This document shows, one piece after another, positions 1 to 6,532 of a stretch of 9,439 nucleotides of DNA. The notes below the pieces were generated by a model. That model had not been told where the DNA came from, ran no database searches, and worked only from the letters and a program-made list of their open reading frames with translations. Position 1 is the first letter of the stretch, and each line of letters starts with the position of its first letter. The position numbers and the translations under genes were made by a program. The stretch covers positions 1 to 9,439 of the forward strand of contig JALSHQ010000372.1 in NCBI GenBank assembly GCA_026982145.1, written 5' to 3'. This stretch comes from Gammaproteobacteria bacterium. GTDB lineage: Bacteria > Pseudomonadota > Gammaproteobacteria > SZUA-140.

Positions 1-1
1 T

Positions 2-322
2 GGCCAAACTGAAAACCACCTCTTTCTTGTCGATTTGATCGATAAAGGGATGACCGGTAAAGAGGCCGATGCGGCACTCGGCGCGAGCAATATCACGGTC
101 AATAAAAACAGTGTGCCGAATGACCCGCAGTCACCGTTTGTAACCAGTGGTGTGCGCATCGGCACGCCAGCGATCACCACGCGTGGCTTTAAAGAAGATG
201 AGTCGCGTCAACTGGCGGGTTGGATCTGTGATGTGCTGGATAACCTTGGCGATGAGGCGGTGATCAAGCGTGTTAAAGCGGATGTGCTGGCCATTTGCAA
301 ACGGTTTCCGGTCTATAAATAG
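2..322 (+). CDS. glyA: Serine hydroxymethyltransferase, C-terminal part (5' end outside window)
   Basis: GlyA is a cytoplasmic PLP enzyme that interconverts serine plus tetrahydrofolate with glycine plus methylene-tetrahydrofolate, the main source of one-carbon units. Only the last 106 residues are visible; the frame is open from base 2 and ends in TAG. The C-terminal domain is recognisable by NHLFLVDLIDK, then TGKEADAALG, ITVNKNSVPNDP, the FVTSG(V)RIGTPAITTRGF stretch and the terminal RFPVYK, all nearly identical to the enterobacterial protein. The enzyme is normally about 417 residues, so roughly three quarters lies upstream. A TTG at 35 is internal and not a start. nrdR follows after a 77-base gap that contains a hairpin. 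The glyA–nrdR adjacency is usual in Gammaproteobacteria. The identity is secure. Confidence 0.97.
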   Translation, partial: GQTENHLFLVDLIDKGMTGKEADAALGASNITVNKNSVPNDPQSPFVTSGVRIGTPAITTRGFKEDESRQLAGWICDVLDNLGDEAVIKRVKADVLAICKRFPVYK

Positions 323-328
323 CGCATA

Positions 329-353
329 AGGGGCAGCGCAATCTGCTGCCTCT
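329..353 (+). terminator. Hairpin between glyA and nrdR, weak terminator or attenuator
   Basis: A 9-bp stem (329–337 with 345–353, one G–T wobble, core GGCAGC/GCTGCC) encloses a 7-base loop, starting seven bases after the glyA stop. It is stable enough to act in RNA, but what follows is TGATGTATAGTTTT and not an immediate run of T. It is therefore a poor intrinsic terminator and may instead be a 3'-end stabiliser for glyA mRNA. No clear promoter is visible between it and nrdR. Confidence 0.4.
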
Positions 354-399
354 TGATGTATAGTTTTGATAACTTTCTCGCGAAGCTGAGAGCGCCAAT

Positions 400-912
400 A
401 TGCACTGCCCATTCTGTGGTGAAGCGGATACAAAAGTGATCGATTCTCGTCTCGCCAGTGATGGCGATGTGGTGCGACGCCGACGTGAATGTGTCACCTG
501 TAGCGAACGCTACACCACCTTTGAGACCGCAGAGCTTGCACTGCCTCGCATGGTGAAAAATGATGGTTCTCGCGAACCTTTTAACGAAGAGAAGCTGCGA
601 GCGGGTGTGTTGCGTGCAATGGAAAAGCGCCCGGTGAATATCGAGGAGATTGAGAGTGCAATCAATCGTATCAAGCATAAACTCCGTGCCAGTGGTGAAC
701 GTGAGCTTCCTTCCAACCAATTAGGCGAGTGGGTGATGGCAGAGTTGCGCGATCTGGATGAAGTGGCTTACGTCCGCTTTGCATCGGTTTACCGCAGCTT
801 TCAGGATGTTAACGCTTTTCGGGAGGAGATTGAGCGGCTGCAGAACGACTCTTCGCCTGAGCTTAAAAAACGCCAGATAACGCTGCTGCCGGGTGAGCGT
901 GACAAAACTTAG
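400..912 (+). CDS. nrdR: Transcriptional repressor NrdR
   Basis: NrdR is a nucleotide-sensing repressor that binds NrdR boxes upstream of ribonucleotide reductase operons; its ATP-cone reads the ATP/dATP balance. The 170-residue product starts MHCPFCG, as the family does, which fixes the ATG at 400. The zinc ribbon uses C3, C6, C31 and C34 and carries the basic VVRRRREC stretch and RYTTFE. The ATP-cone spans about residues 49–139 (LPRMVKNDGSREPF to the region around YRSFQDV). The tail after residue 145 makes the protein slightly longer than the roughly 150–160 residues common in the family, and its codons overlap the ribD start by 20 bases, suggesting translational coupling. No NrdR box is evident in front of it. 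The ribosome-binding site is weak. Confidence 0.97.
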   Translation: MHCPFCGEADTKVIDSRLASDGDVVRRRRECVTCSERYTTFETAELALPRMVKNDGSREPFNEEKLRAGVLRAMEKRPVNIEEIESAINRIKHKLRASGERELPSNQLGEWVMAELRDLDEVAYVRFASVYRSFQDVNAFREEIERLQNDSSPELKKRQITLLPGERDKT

Positions 913-2047
913 CGTGCCAGAAAGTCACGACGCAGACCTCCCGTTCATGGCGCGAGCGCTGCAGCTTGCGAAGCGTGGCCTTTATACGACCCATCCCAAC
1001 CCTCGTGTCGGCTGTGTGATTGTGCAGCAGGGTGAAATTGTGGGTGAAGGGTGGCACATGCGTTGCGGTGAGCCCCACGCCGAAATTTATGCACTGCGGG
1101 CTGCGGCCGAGAAAAGTGCGGGCGCAACGCTCTATGTCACGCTTGAACCGTGTAGCCATCACGGGCGCACACCGCCCTGTGCTGATGCGTTGATCAAGGC
1201 GGGTATAGCGACGGTTGTGATCGCGATGGGTGATCCTAACCCACTTGTAGCCGGTCGAGGGATTGAAAAACTCAAGGTTGCCGGCATTGAGGTTAGGGTA
1301 GGGGTGATGCAGGCAGAAGCCGCTGCGCTGAACCCCGGATTTGTTTCGCGCTTTACCCGAGGCCGTCCGTATGTGCGCTGTAAATTAGCGATGTCACTCG
1401 ATGGGCGCACCGCCATGGCATCGGGCGAAAGTAAATGGATCACCTCCTCCGCAGCACGCCACGATGTGCAGCGGTTGCGTGCCCGCAGTGATGCGATCAT
1501 GACGGGAGTCGGCACCATGCTTGCCGATGACCCGCAGCTAGATGTCAGACCAGAGGGGGTTGACGAGCTGCATCTGGCGTTGGCAGGCGAGACGCTGCGG
1601 TCGCCACTGCGGGTGATTGTCGATTCGACACTGCGCACTCCACTGGCGAGCCGCACACTCGCGCTGCCGGGAAAGAAGTTGATTGCGACGGCGGTAGAAT
1701 ATTCTGAAATACTCAATCAGTTACAGCGTAAGCGTGTTAATGTGTGTCGTTTTTCAGGCAGTGGCTCGCGAGTGAATTTACCGCTATTGCTGGAGTATCT
1801 CGCCGCCATAGAGGTTAATGAGTTGTTGATTGAGGCGGGTCCCACATTAAGTGGAGCCATGCTCCAGGCCGCACTGATTGATGAGCTGGTGATCTACATG
1901 GCGCCGCACCTGATGGGAGACCAAGCGCGCGGTTTAATGACCTTGCCGGGGCTTGATTCAATGGCGCAGCGTGTGTCACTGAAGACCAAAGAGATACGCG
2001 CCGTGGGTGATGACTGGCGAATCACGCTGCAGCCGGTGGCGCAATGA
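893..2047 (+). CDS. ribD: Bifunctional diaminohydroxyphosphoribosylaminopyrimidine deaminase / 5-amino-6-(5-phosphoribosylamino)uracil reductase
   Basis: RibD carries out steps two and three of riboflavin synthesis from GTP: deamination of the pyrimidine ring, then NADPH-dependent reduction of the ribose side chain. The N-terminal cytidine-deaminase-like domain (about 20–150) holds the zinc site H62-A-E64 and C87/C96 in PCSHHGRTPPC. The reductase domain (about 158–380) shows KLAMSLDGRTAMASGES, TGVGTMLADDPQL and LIEAGPTLSGAMLQAALIDE. At 384 residues it is close to the E. coli length plus a short N-terminal extension. The start is uncertain. GTG 893 overlaps nrdR by 20 bases; GTG 899 and 914 are alternatives; ATG 947 (M19, MARALQLA) would match the start of the conserved domain but has no ribosome-binding site. 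It precedes ribE by 16 bases. Confidence 0.96.
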   Translation: MSVTKLSVPESHDADLPFMARALQLAKRGLYTTHPNPRVGCVIVQQGEIVGEGWHMRCGEPHAEIYALRAAAEKSAGATLYVTLEPCSHHGRTPPCADALIKAGIATVVIAMGDPNPLVAGRGIEKLKVAGIEVRVGVMQAEAAALNPGFVSRFTRGRPYVRCKLAMSLDGRTAMASGESKWITSSAARHDVQRLRARSDAIMTGVGTMLADDPQLDVRPEGVDELHLALAGETLRSPLRVIVDSTLRTPLASRTLALPGKKLIATAVEYSEILNQLQRKRVNVCRFSGSGSRVNLPLLLEYLAAIEVNELLIEAGPTLSGAMLQAALIDELVIYMAPHLMGDQARGLMTLPGLDSMAQRVSLKTKEIRAVGDDWRITLQPVAQ

Positions 2048-2063
2048 ATGAGATGAGGTGGTT

Positions 2064-2723
2064 ATGTTTACAGGGCTGGTAGAGGCGGTGGGTGAAGTGG
2101 CCTCCATTGAGAGCAGGGGGGGGGAATCGCGCATGAGCTTTGCGTCTGCTTCGCTGGGGTTGGGTGATGTCGCGTTGGGCGACAGCATTGCGATCAACGG
2201 CGTCTGCCTCACCGTCGTCACAAGAACGGATGAGCACTTTGCCGCCGATGTTTCGGCTCAAACACTGGCTTGCACAACGCTCGGAGCACTTAACATTGGC
2301 AGTCGTGTTAACCTTGAAAAGGCGCTACTGCCGACTACACGCATGGGTGGGCATATGGTCAGTGGCCATGTCGATGGTGTGGCTACGGTGGTTGCACTCA
2401 AACCACAGGGAGCATCGACCATCATCTCTTTTAAGATGCCACCGCAGCTGTCGAAATACATCGCTTCAAAGGGTTCTATCTGCGTGGACGGGGTAAGTCT
2501 CACCACCAATGTTGTGAATGGCCACTGCTTTGAGGTGAATATCATCCCGCACACTCAGCAACAGACGATTATCGGTAAGTACCAGGCGGGCAGTAAAGTG
2601 AATATCGAAGTTGATGTTGTGGCGCGTTACCTCGAACGCTTATTACAACGTGGTGTTAATGAAAATGAGCGAGGAATGACGGTGACACGCGAGTTTCTTG
2701 CATCTCAAGGCTTTGGTGATTGA
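2064..2723 (+). CDS. ribE: Riboflavin synthase (alpha subunit)
   Basis: This enzyme dismutates two molecules of 6,7-dimethyl-8-ribityllumazine into riboflavin and the pyrimidinedione, the last step of the pathway (called ribC in E. coli). I place the start at ATG 2064 and not at GTG 2058 because the product then begins MFTGLVEAVG, the invariant family N-terminus, and GAGG at 2055–2058 is a good ribosome-binding site five bases upstream. The 219 residues form two related beta-barrel repeats (about 1–95 and 96–195). INGVCLTVV near 44 pairs with VDGVSLTTNVV near 141, and GGHMVSGHVDG lies at the junction (95–105). A run of nine G (2116–2124) sits in the codons for R18-G-G-E and is in frame. The final 20 or so residues form a short variable tail. 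Confidence 0.96.
   Translation: MFTGLVEAVGEVASIESRGGESRMSFASASLGLGDVALGDSIAINGVCLTVVTRTDEHFAADVSAQTLACTTLGALNIGSRVNLEKALLPTTRMGGHMVSGHVDGVATVVALKPQGASTIISFKMPPQLSKYIASKGSICVDGVSLTTNVVNGHCFEVNIIPHTQQQTIIGKYQAGSKVNIEVDVVARYLERLLQRGVNENERGMTVTREFLASQGFGD
2116..2124 (+). repeat. G9 homopolymer inside ribE
   Basis: Nine consecutive G fall in the codons AGG GGG GGG GAA of riboflavin synthase (residues 18–21). The reading frame is intact at this length. A gain or loss of one base would disrupt everything after residue 20. This could be chance, a slippage site or a sequencing weak point. Confidence 0.85.
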
Positions 2724-2756
2724 TGAACGCACCCCTGATGAGTGAGGTTTAAGCGC

Positions 2757-3869
2757 GTGCCATTATCGAGTGCAGAAGAGATTATCGAAGAGATTCGCCA
2801 AGGGCGGATGGTGGTGCTGGTGGATGATGAAGATCGCGAAAATGAAGGTGATTTGGTGATGGCCGCGACGGCGGTCAGCGCTGATGATATCAACTTTATG
2901 GCGCGCTACGGCCGGGGGCTCATCTGTTTAACCTTAACGCGTGCCCGCTGCGAGCAGTTGAATTTACCGCTTATGGTCAGTGATACCCATAGCAATCACG
3001 CGACCAACTTTACTGTCTCCATCGAAGCGGCCGAAGGGGTGACGACCGGTATCTCAGCGGCTGATCGTGCCACCACGGTGCTGGCAGCCGTCAAGCCAGA
3101 CGCGAGTGCGATTGATATCACGCAGCCGGGGCATATTTTCCCATTGATGGCTCAGGATGGCGGCGTACTCACAAGAGCCGGCCACACCGAGGCGGGCTGC
3201 GACTTGGCTCGCCTAGCAGGGGTTGAGCCGGCAAGCGTGATTGTTGAGATTTTAAACGATGATGGCACCATGGCGAGACGCCCGGAACTGGAGCATTTTT
3301 CCGCCCAGCACGGTTTGAAAATGGGGGCGATTGCAGATCTCATCCACTATCGTGTGCAGCATGAGAAGACCATTGAGCGGGTGGCTGAATGTACTCTCTC
3401 GACGCTGTATGGTACTTTTAGAGTGCTCTCTTATCAGGATGTGGTGGATGGCCAGCTGCACCTTGCGTTGATATATGGTGAACCACAGTTGGATAAACCA
3501 GTGCTGGTTCGAGTTCATCTTGAAGACCATCTCGCCGATATGTTGTGTGCAGAGCGCCTTGATGGTGCTTGGCCGCTAAAATCTGCAATGGAACGTGTGG
3601 CTAAAGAGGGTGCGGGTGTGATTGTGATTCTCAAAAAAGAACTCAATGCCAGTGCCACTATCCGTCAAGTGATCGACTATCAGATGCGTGAACGTGGCAT
3701 TAACCCACCACCCGCACAGCAAGGGAGTGAGTTAAGAACCTACGGTGTAGGTGCGCAGATATTACTTGATGTCGGCGTGCATGAAATGCGCGTACTAGGG
3801 CAGCCAAAGCGCCTTCATGGGCTCTCTGGGTTTGGGCTAGAAATAGTCGACTATGTGCCGTGCCATTAA
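2757..3869 (+). CDS. ribBA: 3,4-dihydroxy-2-butanone-4-phosphate synthase with degenerate GTP cyclohydrolase II domain (RibBX type)
   Basis: The N-terminal domain converts ribulose 5-phosphate to 3,4-dihydroxy-2-butanone 4-phosphate, the four-carbon donor for lumazine synthase. It spans about residues 1–200 and is complete: DDEDRENEGDLV (23–34), YGRGLICLTL, TTGISAADRATT, GHIFPLM and RAGHTEAGCDLARLAG. The C-terminal domain (about 207–370) has the GTP cyclohydrolase II fold signature LRTYGVGAQILLDVGV, but the zinc-binding segment with three cysteines reads LEDHLADMLCAERLDG, with only C264, and the RQEGRGIGL motif is gone. This matches the RibBX variant described in Proteobacteria, which lacks cyclohydrolase activity. 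I chose GTG 2757, which gives MPLSSAEEII, because GAGG at 2744–2747 sits nine bases upstream; GTG 2742 would add five residues. A hairpin overlaps its stop codon. Confidence 0.93.
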   Translation: MPLSSAEEIIEEIRQGRMVVLVDDEDRENEGDLVMAATAVSADDINFMARYGRGLICLTLTRARCEQLNLPLMVSDTHSNHATNFTVSIEAAEGVTTGISAADRATTVLAAVKPDASAIDITQPGHIFPLMAQDGGVLTRAGHTEAGCDLARLAGVEPASVIVEILNDDGTMARRPELEHFSAQHGLKMGAIADLIHYRVQHEKTIERVAECTLSTLYGTFRVLSYQDVVDGQLHLALIYGEPQLDKPVLVRVHLEDHLADMLCAERLDGAWPLKSAMERVAKEGAGVIVILKKELNASATIRQVIDYQMRERGINPPPAQQGSELRTYGVGAQILLDVGVHEMRVLGQPKRLHGLSGFGLEIVDYVPCH

Positions 3870-3885
3870 TTAAAGGCACGGTTTT
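3858..3885 (+). terminator. Terminator-like hairpin at the ribBA/ribH junction
   Basis: A perfect 7-bp GC-rich stem (CCGTGCC at 3858–3864, GGCACGG at 3875–3881) encloses a 10-base AT loop that contains the ribBA stop codon, and is followed at once by TTTT. This has the form of a weak intrinsic terminator or attenuator with a short T-tract. It sits inside what otherwise looks like one operon and is followed by an unusually AT-rich 34-base stretch before ribH, where an internal promoter could lie. I could not recognise one with good −35/−10 spacing. Confidence 0.6.
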
Positions 3886-3919
3886 AAAAACGAATAATTT
3901 TTATTGTGAGTAAAAAGAT

Positions 3920-4393
3920 ATGGCGATAAAAACCTTTGAAGGCGACTTCAACGTCGCAACGGTCCGCTTTGTGATCGTCGCGGCTAAGTTTAACAGTTTC
4001 ATTGTAGATCACCTGTTGACAGGCGCACTGGCGACACTCAAGCAGCACGGTGTGAGCGAAGATAATATTCACATTGTTCATGTGCCGGGGGCTTTTGAGT
4101 TGCCGCTAGTGGTTAAAAAAGTCGCCGCAAGTCAGCGTTATGATGCGGTCATCACATTGGGTGCGGTCATTAGAGGAGGAACGCCTCATTTTGAATATGT
4201 TGCCGGTGAATGTGTGAAAGGGATAGGCGCTGTGGCGATGTCGCATGATATCCCCGTGACCTTTGGCGTCTTAACCGTCGACACTATTGAGCAGGCCATT
4301 GAACGCGCGGGCACCAAAGCGGGTAACAAAGGTGCAGAGGCGGCCATCACAGCGATCGAAATGGCAAGTTTAATGCGCGCTTTAGACGCATAA
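3920..4393 (+). CDS. ribH: 6,7-dimethyl-8-ribityllumazine synthase
   Basis: Lumazine synthase condenses the RibD/phosphatase product with 3,4-dihydroxy-2-butanone 4-phosphate to give the substrate of riboflavin synthase, usually as a pentamer or 60-mer shell in the cytoplasm (called ribE in E. coli). The 157-residue product has the normal length. Visible motifs are the substrate-binding AAKFN (21–25), VPGAFELPLV (55–64), TLGAVIRGGTPHFEYVAGE (79–97) with the catalytic histidine H90, and GVLTVDTIEQAIERAG with the phosphate-binding R129. The ATG at 3920 is the only start that fits, though its ribosome-binding site is weak. It lies 50 bases after ribBA, the largest gap within the rib genes, beyond a terminator-like hairpin. 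Confidence 0.97.
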   Translation: MAIKTFEGDFNVATVRFVIVAAKFNSFIVDHLLTGALATLKQHGVSEDNIHIVHVPGAFELPLVVKKVAASQRYDAVITLGAVIRGGTPHFEYVAGECVKGIGAVAMSHDIPVTFGVLTVDTIEQAIERAGTKAGNKGAEAAITAIEMASLMRALDA

Positions 4394-4438
4394 CCCAACA
4401 CCCACTTTCCAGTTTAGTCACTATTTAGTAAAGGCATT

Positions 4439-4876
4439 ATGAGTCGAACACGTAGTCAGGCGCGCCGTTGTGCGGTGCAGGCGTTATACCAATGGCAACT
4501 TACCGGAGAGGATGTGGCTGAAATTGCGACACAGATCCTTGAAGAGAAAGATGCAAAAAAAGTCGATACAAGCTACTTCCGTGGCTTGTTGAGTGGGGTG
4601 GTGAAGCAAGTGGATGTTATGGACGCGCTGTTGGCACCTACGCTTGATCGCTCCATTGGAAGCCTCGACCCGGTTGAACTGGCGATCATGAGAATGGGCG
4701 CATACGAGCTGAAATATCACCTTGAGGTGCCTTATCGAGTGGTGATCAATGAGTCGGTGGAACTGGCCAAAACCTTTGGTGCAGACCAGGGGCATAAGTA
4801 TGTGAATGGTGTGCTCGACAAGTTGGCCGCCTCACTCCGCAGTGGCGAGTTCAAACTGAAGCGGCACTCAAAATAG
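4439..4876 (+). CDS. nusB: Transcription antitermination factor NusB
   Basis: NusB binds boxA RNA together with ribosomal protein S10 (NusE) and keeps RNA polymerase processive on rRNA operons. The 145-residue product has the expected length and all-helical sequence. It begins with the arginine-rich boxA-binding segment SRTRSQARRCAVQALYQWQLTG. Later come the family signatures LDPVELAIMRMGAYEL and PYRVVINESVELAKTFG and the end motif HKYVNGVLDKLA. The start is ATG 4439 with AAGG four bases upstream. nusB directly after ribH is the standard arrangement in this class, and the two are separated by 45 bases in which I see no regulatory structure. The identity is secure. Confidence 0.97.
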   Translation: MSRTRSQARRCAVQALYQWQLTGEDVAEIATQILEEKDAKKVDTSYFRGLLSGVVKQVDVMDALLAPTLDRSIGSLDPVELAIMRMGAYELKYHLEVPYRVVINESVELAKTFGADQGHKYVNGVLDKLAASLRSGEFKLKRHSK

Positions 4877-4935
4877 GCTGTGCTGCCGCACGCTAAAGCC
4901 CACCTTTCCTAGAATATTATCGCACCAGAAGCGTG

Positions 4936-5922
4936 ATGGAATTTGAACTGATCAAACGTTACTTCAGCGATATTGGGCACTGTCGTGACGATGTGGTGTT
5001 AGGGGTGGGCGATGATGCAGCGATCCTCTCACCCCCCCCCGCTCATGAACTGGTCGTTTCAACAGATACGCTGGTCTCTGGCGTTCACTTTTTTCCCGAT
5101 GTCTACCCTTATTCACTCGGCCATAAAGTGTTGGCGGTTAACCTGAGTGACCTCGCTGCGATGGCCGCTCGCCCGGCGTGGGTGACGCTTGCACTCACGT
5201 TACCCAGCGCTGATGAGCAGTGGCTTAGCCAATTTGGCCGAGGGTTTTCAGCGCTGGCACGCCAGCATGGTGTGCGACTGGTAGGGGGGGACACCACTTG
5301 CGGGCCGCTTGCGATTACAGTGCAGGCGATGGGCTTTGTGGCGCAGGGCGAAGGTTGGCGACGCAGCGGGGCGAAAGTGGGCGATCTCATTTATGTGACC
5401 GGCTCGCTTGGTGATGCAGGGCTAGCACTCAAGGCAAAGCAGCAGCCGTTAGCATTGCCAAAAAACGAGCTGGATGAACTCTCTTTGCGTTTAACCCAGC
5501 CCACCCCGAGAGTGCAGGAGGCGCAGGCGCTTAACGGCTTGGTGAGTGCGGCCATAGACCTGTCGGATGGGTTGGCGAGCGATCTTGGCCATCTGTTGCA
5601 AGCGAGTGGTGTCGGCGCAGTGATTGAGTGGGATGCGCTTCCGCTCTCTCACGCCTTTCGTGCTTGCCAGCAACACCCTGCGGCGCAATCGCTCTCCGCA
5701 GCGTGCTGGCAAGCACTGCCACTGTCAGCTGGGGATGACTACGAGCTCTGTTTTACCATCAACCCCGAACACCAGCATGAAATGAAACGGCGTTTATCGC
5801 AACAGGGATTTATTGCGCATCACATTGGCGTGATCGATGATGACATTGGCCTGCGTTGTAAACAGAAAAATGGTGTGCTGTTTGATGTGACACAATCAGG
5901 CTACCAACATTTCACAAATTGA
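4936..5922 (+). CDS. thiL: Thiamine-monophosphate kinase
   Basis: ThiL phosphorylates thiamine monophosphate to the active cofactor thiamine diphosphate with ATP, in the cytoplasm. The 328-residue product is as long as the enterobacterial enzyme and has the PurM-like fold motifs in order: GVGDDAA (24–29, metal/ATP), VSTDTLVSGVHF (41–52), KVLAVNLSDLAAM (64–76), GGDTTCGP, then SAIDLSDGLASDLGH and SAGDDYELCF in the C-terminal half. ATG 4936 is preferred over GTG 4933 because AGAAG lies at a usable distance only from the former. The gene carries a C9 run (4936-based residues P33–P35), a G7 run in the GGD codons, and a long inverted repeat in the poorly conserved segment before SAGDDYE. Its stop lies 11 bases before pgpA. 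Confidence 0.96.
   Translation: MEFELIKRYFSDIGHCRDDVVLGVGDDAAILSPPPAHELVVSTDTLVSGVHFFPDVYPYSLGHKVLAVNLSDLAAMAARPAWVTLALTLPSADEQWLSQFGRGFSALARQHGVRLVGGDTTCGPLAITVQAMGFVAQGEGWRRSGAKVGDLIYVTGSLGDAGLALKAKQQPLALPKNELDELSLRLTQPTPRVQEAQALNGLVSAAIDLSDGLASDLGHLLQASGVGAVIEWDALPLSHAFRACQQHPAAQSLSAACWQALPLSAGDDYELCFTINPEHQHEMKRRLSQQGFIAHHIGVIDDDIGLRCKQKNGVLFDVTQSGYQHFTN
5032..5040 (+). repeat. C9 homopolymer inside thiL
   Basis: Nine C encode three prolines between the first metal-binding motif and the first conserved beta strand (ILSPPPAHEL). The frame is intact at nine; a change of one base would truncate the kinase near residue 35. A second tract of seven G lies at 5284–5290 in the codons of the conserved GGD motif. 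Confidence 0.85.
5660..5716 (+). repeat. Nested inverted repeat inside thiL
   Basis: A perfect 13-bp inverted repeat (5660–5672, core TGCTTGCCAGCA, against 5704–5716, TGCTGGCAAGCA) encloses a second 6-bp stem (CTGCGG 5678–5683, CCGCAG 5696–5701) with a 12-base loop. The RNA would form a long two-tier hairpin in the coding sequence, just before the codons of the conserved SAGDDYELCF motif. It encodes a variable segment rich in alanine and glutamine (RACQQHPAAQSL and onward). The protein is not longer than its relatives, so an inserted element is not obvious. Confidence 0.8.
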
Positions 5923-5933
5923 TAGAAGAACCG

Positions 5934-6422
5934 ATGAGTCAAAAAAATAGACGACTACTGCTCTCTGACCTGAAAAATCCGGTCAATTTTTTCGCCCTTG
6001 GTTTTGGTTCGGGATTATCAAAGTATGCGCCAGGCACGATGGGCACACTGCTTGCCGTGCCACTTTATCTTTTGCTGGAGCCATTGCCGCTACACTATTA
6101 CCTACTAGTCGCAATGGTTGTGACACTGGTCGGCATTTGGTTATGCGATCGTTCGGCTAAAACCTTGGGGGTGCATGACCACCCGGGCATCGTGTGGGAT
6201 GAAATTGCAGGCTACCTATTAACGATGGCTGCTGCTCCTTCAGGCTGGGAATGGGTATTACTGGGTTTCTGCCTCTTCCGCCTGTTCGATATCTGGAAGC
6301 CGTGGCCGATCAAAGTGATCGACCGCAAAGTAGAAGGGGGCTTTGGCATCATGCTGGACGATGTGGTTGCCGCACTGTTTGCGTGGGGTGTTTTGCAGTT
6401 GATTGTTGTAGTGGTCGATTAG
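5934..6422 (+). CDS. pgpA: Phosphatidylglycerophosphatase A
   Basis: PgpA removes phosphate from phosphatidylglycerophosphate to make phosphatidylglycerol, in the inner membrane. The 162-residue product shows the family motifs ALGFGSGLS, APGTMGTL, the catalytic HDHPGIVWDEIAGY (81–94), FDIWKPWPIKVIDR (118–131) and GIMLDDVVA (138–146). Hydrophobic membrane segments lie near 36–49, 55–70, 94–115 and 145–161. The ATG at 5934, with AGAAGAA just upstream, is chosen; a TTG at 5919 that overlaps the thiL stop would add five residues not typical of the family. It is the last + strand gene, and no strong terminator follows it. thiL–pgpA adjacency is normal for this class. Confidence 0.96.
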   Translation: MSQKNRRLLLSDLKNPVNFFALGFGSGLSKYAPGTMGTLLAVPLYLLLEPLPLHYYLLVAMVVTLVGIWLCDRSAKTLGVHDHPGIVWDEIAGYLLTMAAAPSGWEWVLLGFCLFRLFDIWKPWPIKVIDRKVEGGFGIMLDDVVAALFAWGVLQLIVVVVD

Positions 6423-6532
6423 CCGGGCTGTCATTGACGATAGAGTTTAGGGAGTCTCTGGTTTATTTATGAACTCGTATCTTGCACCTAAATTACCCAC
6501 CTTCTGCGTTGCAAATCTTTGCAATAGCTCGG
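6423..6532. other. Convergent intergenic gap, with possible repeat-like palindrome
   Basis: This 110-base region separates the ends of pgpA (+) and the beta-barrel gene (−). It contains no open frame of note and no hairpin followed by a T-run on either strand. At 6509–6524 there is a 16-base perfect palindromic structure, TTGCAA–ATCT–TTGCAA, flanked by CTGCG and TAGCTCGG, lying nine bases beyond the stop of the − strand gene. It could form a small cruciform or RNA hairpin and might be a dispersed intergenic repeat. Confidence 0.45.

Noticed and set aside
499..514. 16-base palindrome TGTAGCG–AA–CGCTACA within nrdR as an operator
   Set aside because: It does not resemble the AT-rich NrdR box and lies in the highly constrained zinc-ribbon codons; a chance codon effect is more likely.
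273..720. Several − strand open frames of 68–135 codons over glyA/nrdR
   Set aside because: They overlap each other and well-identified + strand genes, lack plausible starts with ribosome-binding sites and show no domain.
1159..1716. 185-codon open frame on the − strand inside ribD
   Set aside because: It is a shadow of the ribD reading frame: serine-rich translation without motifs, opposite a gene with complete catalytic signatures.
2724..2756. FMN riboswitch in front of ribBA
   Set aside because: The gap is only 33 bases, far too short for an RFN element of over 100 bases, and no RFN-like stems are seen upstream of ribD either.
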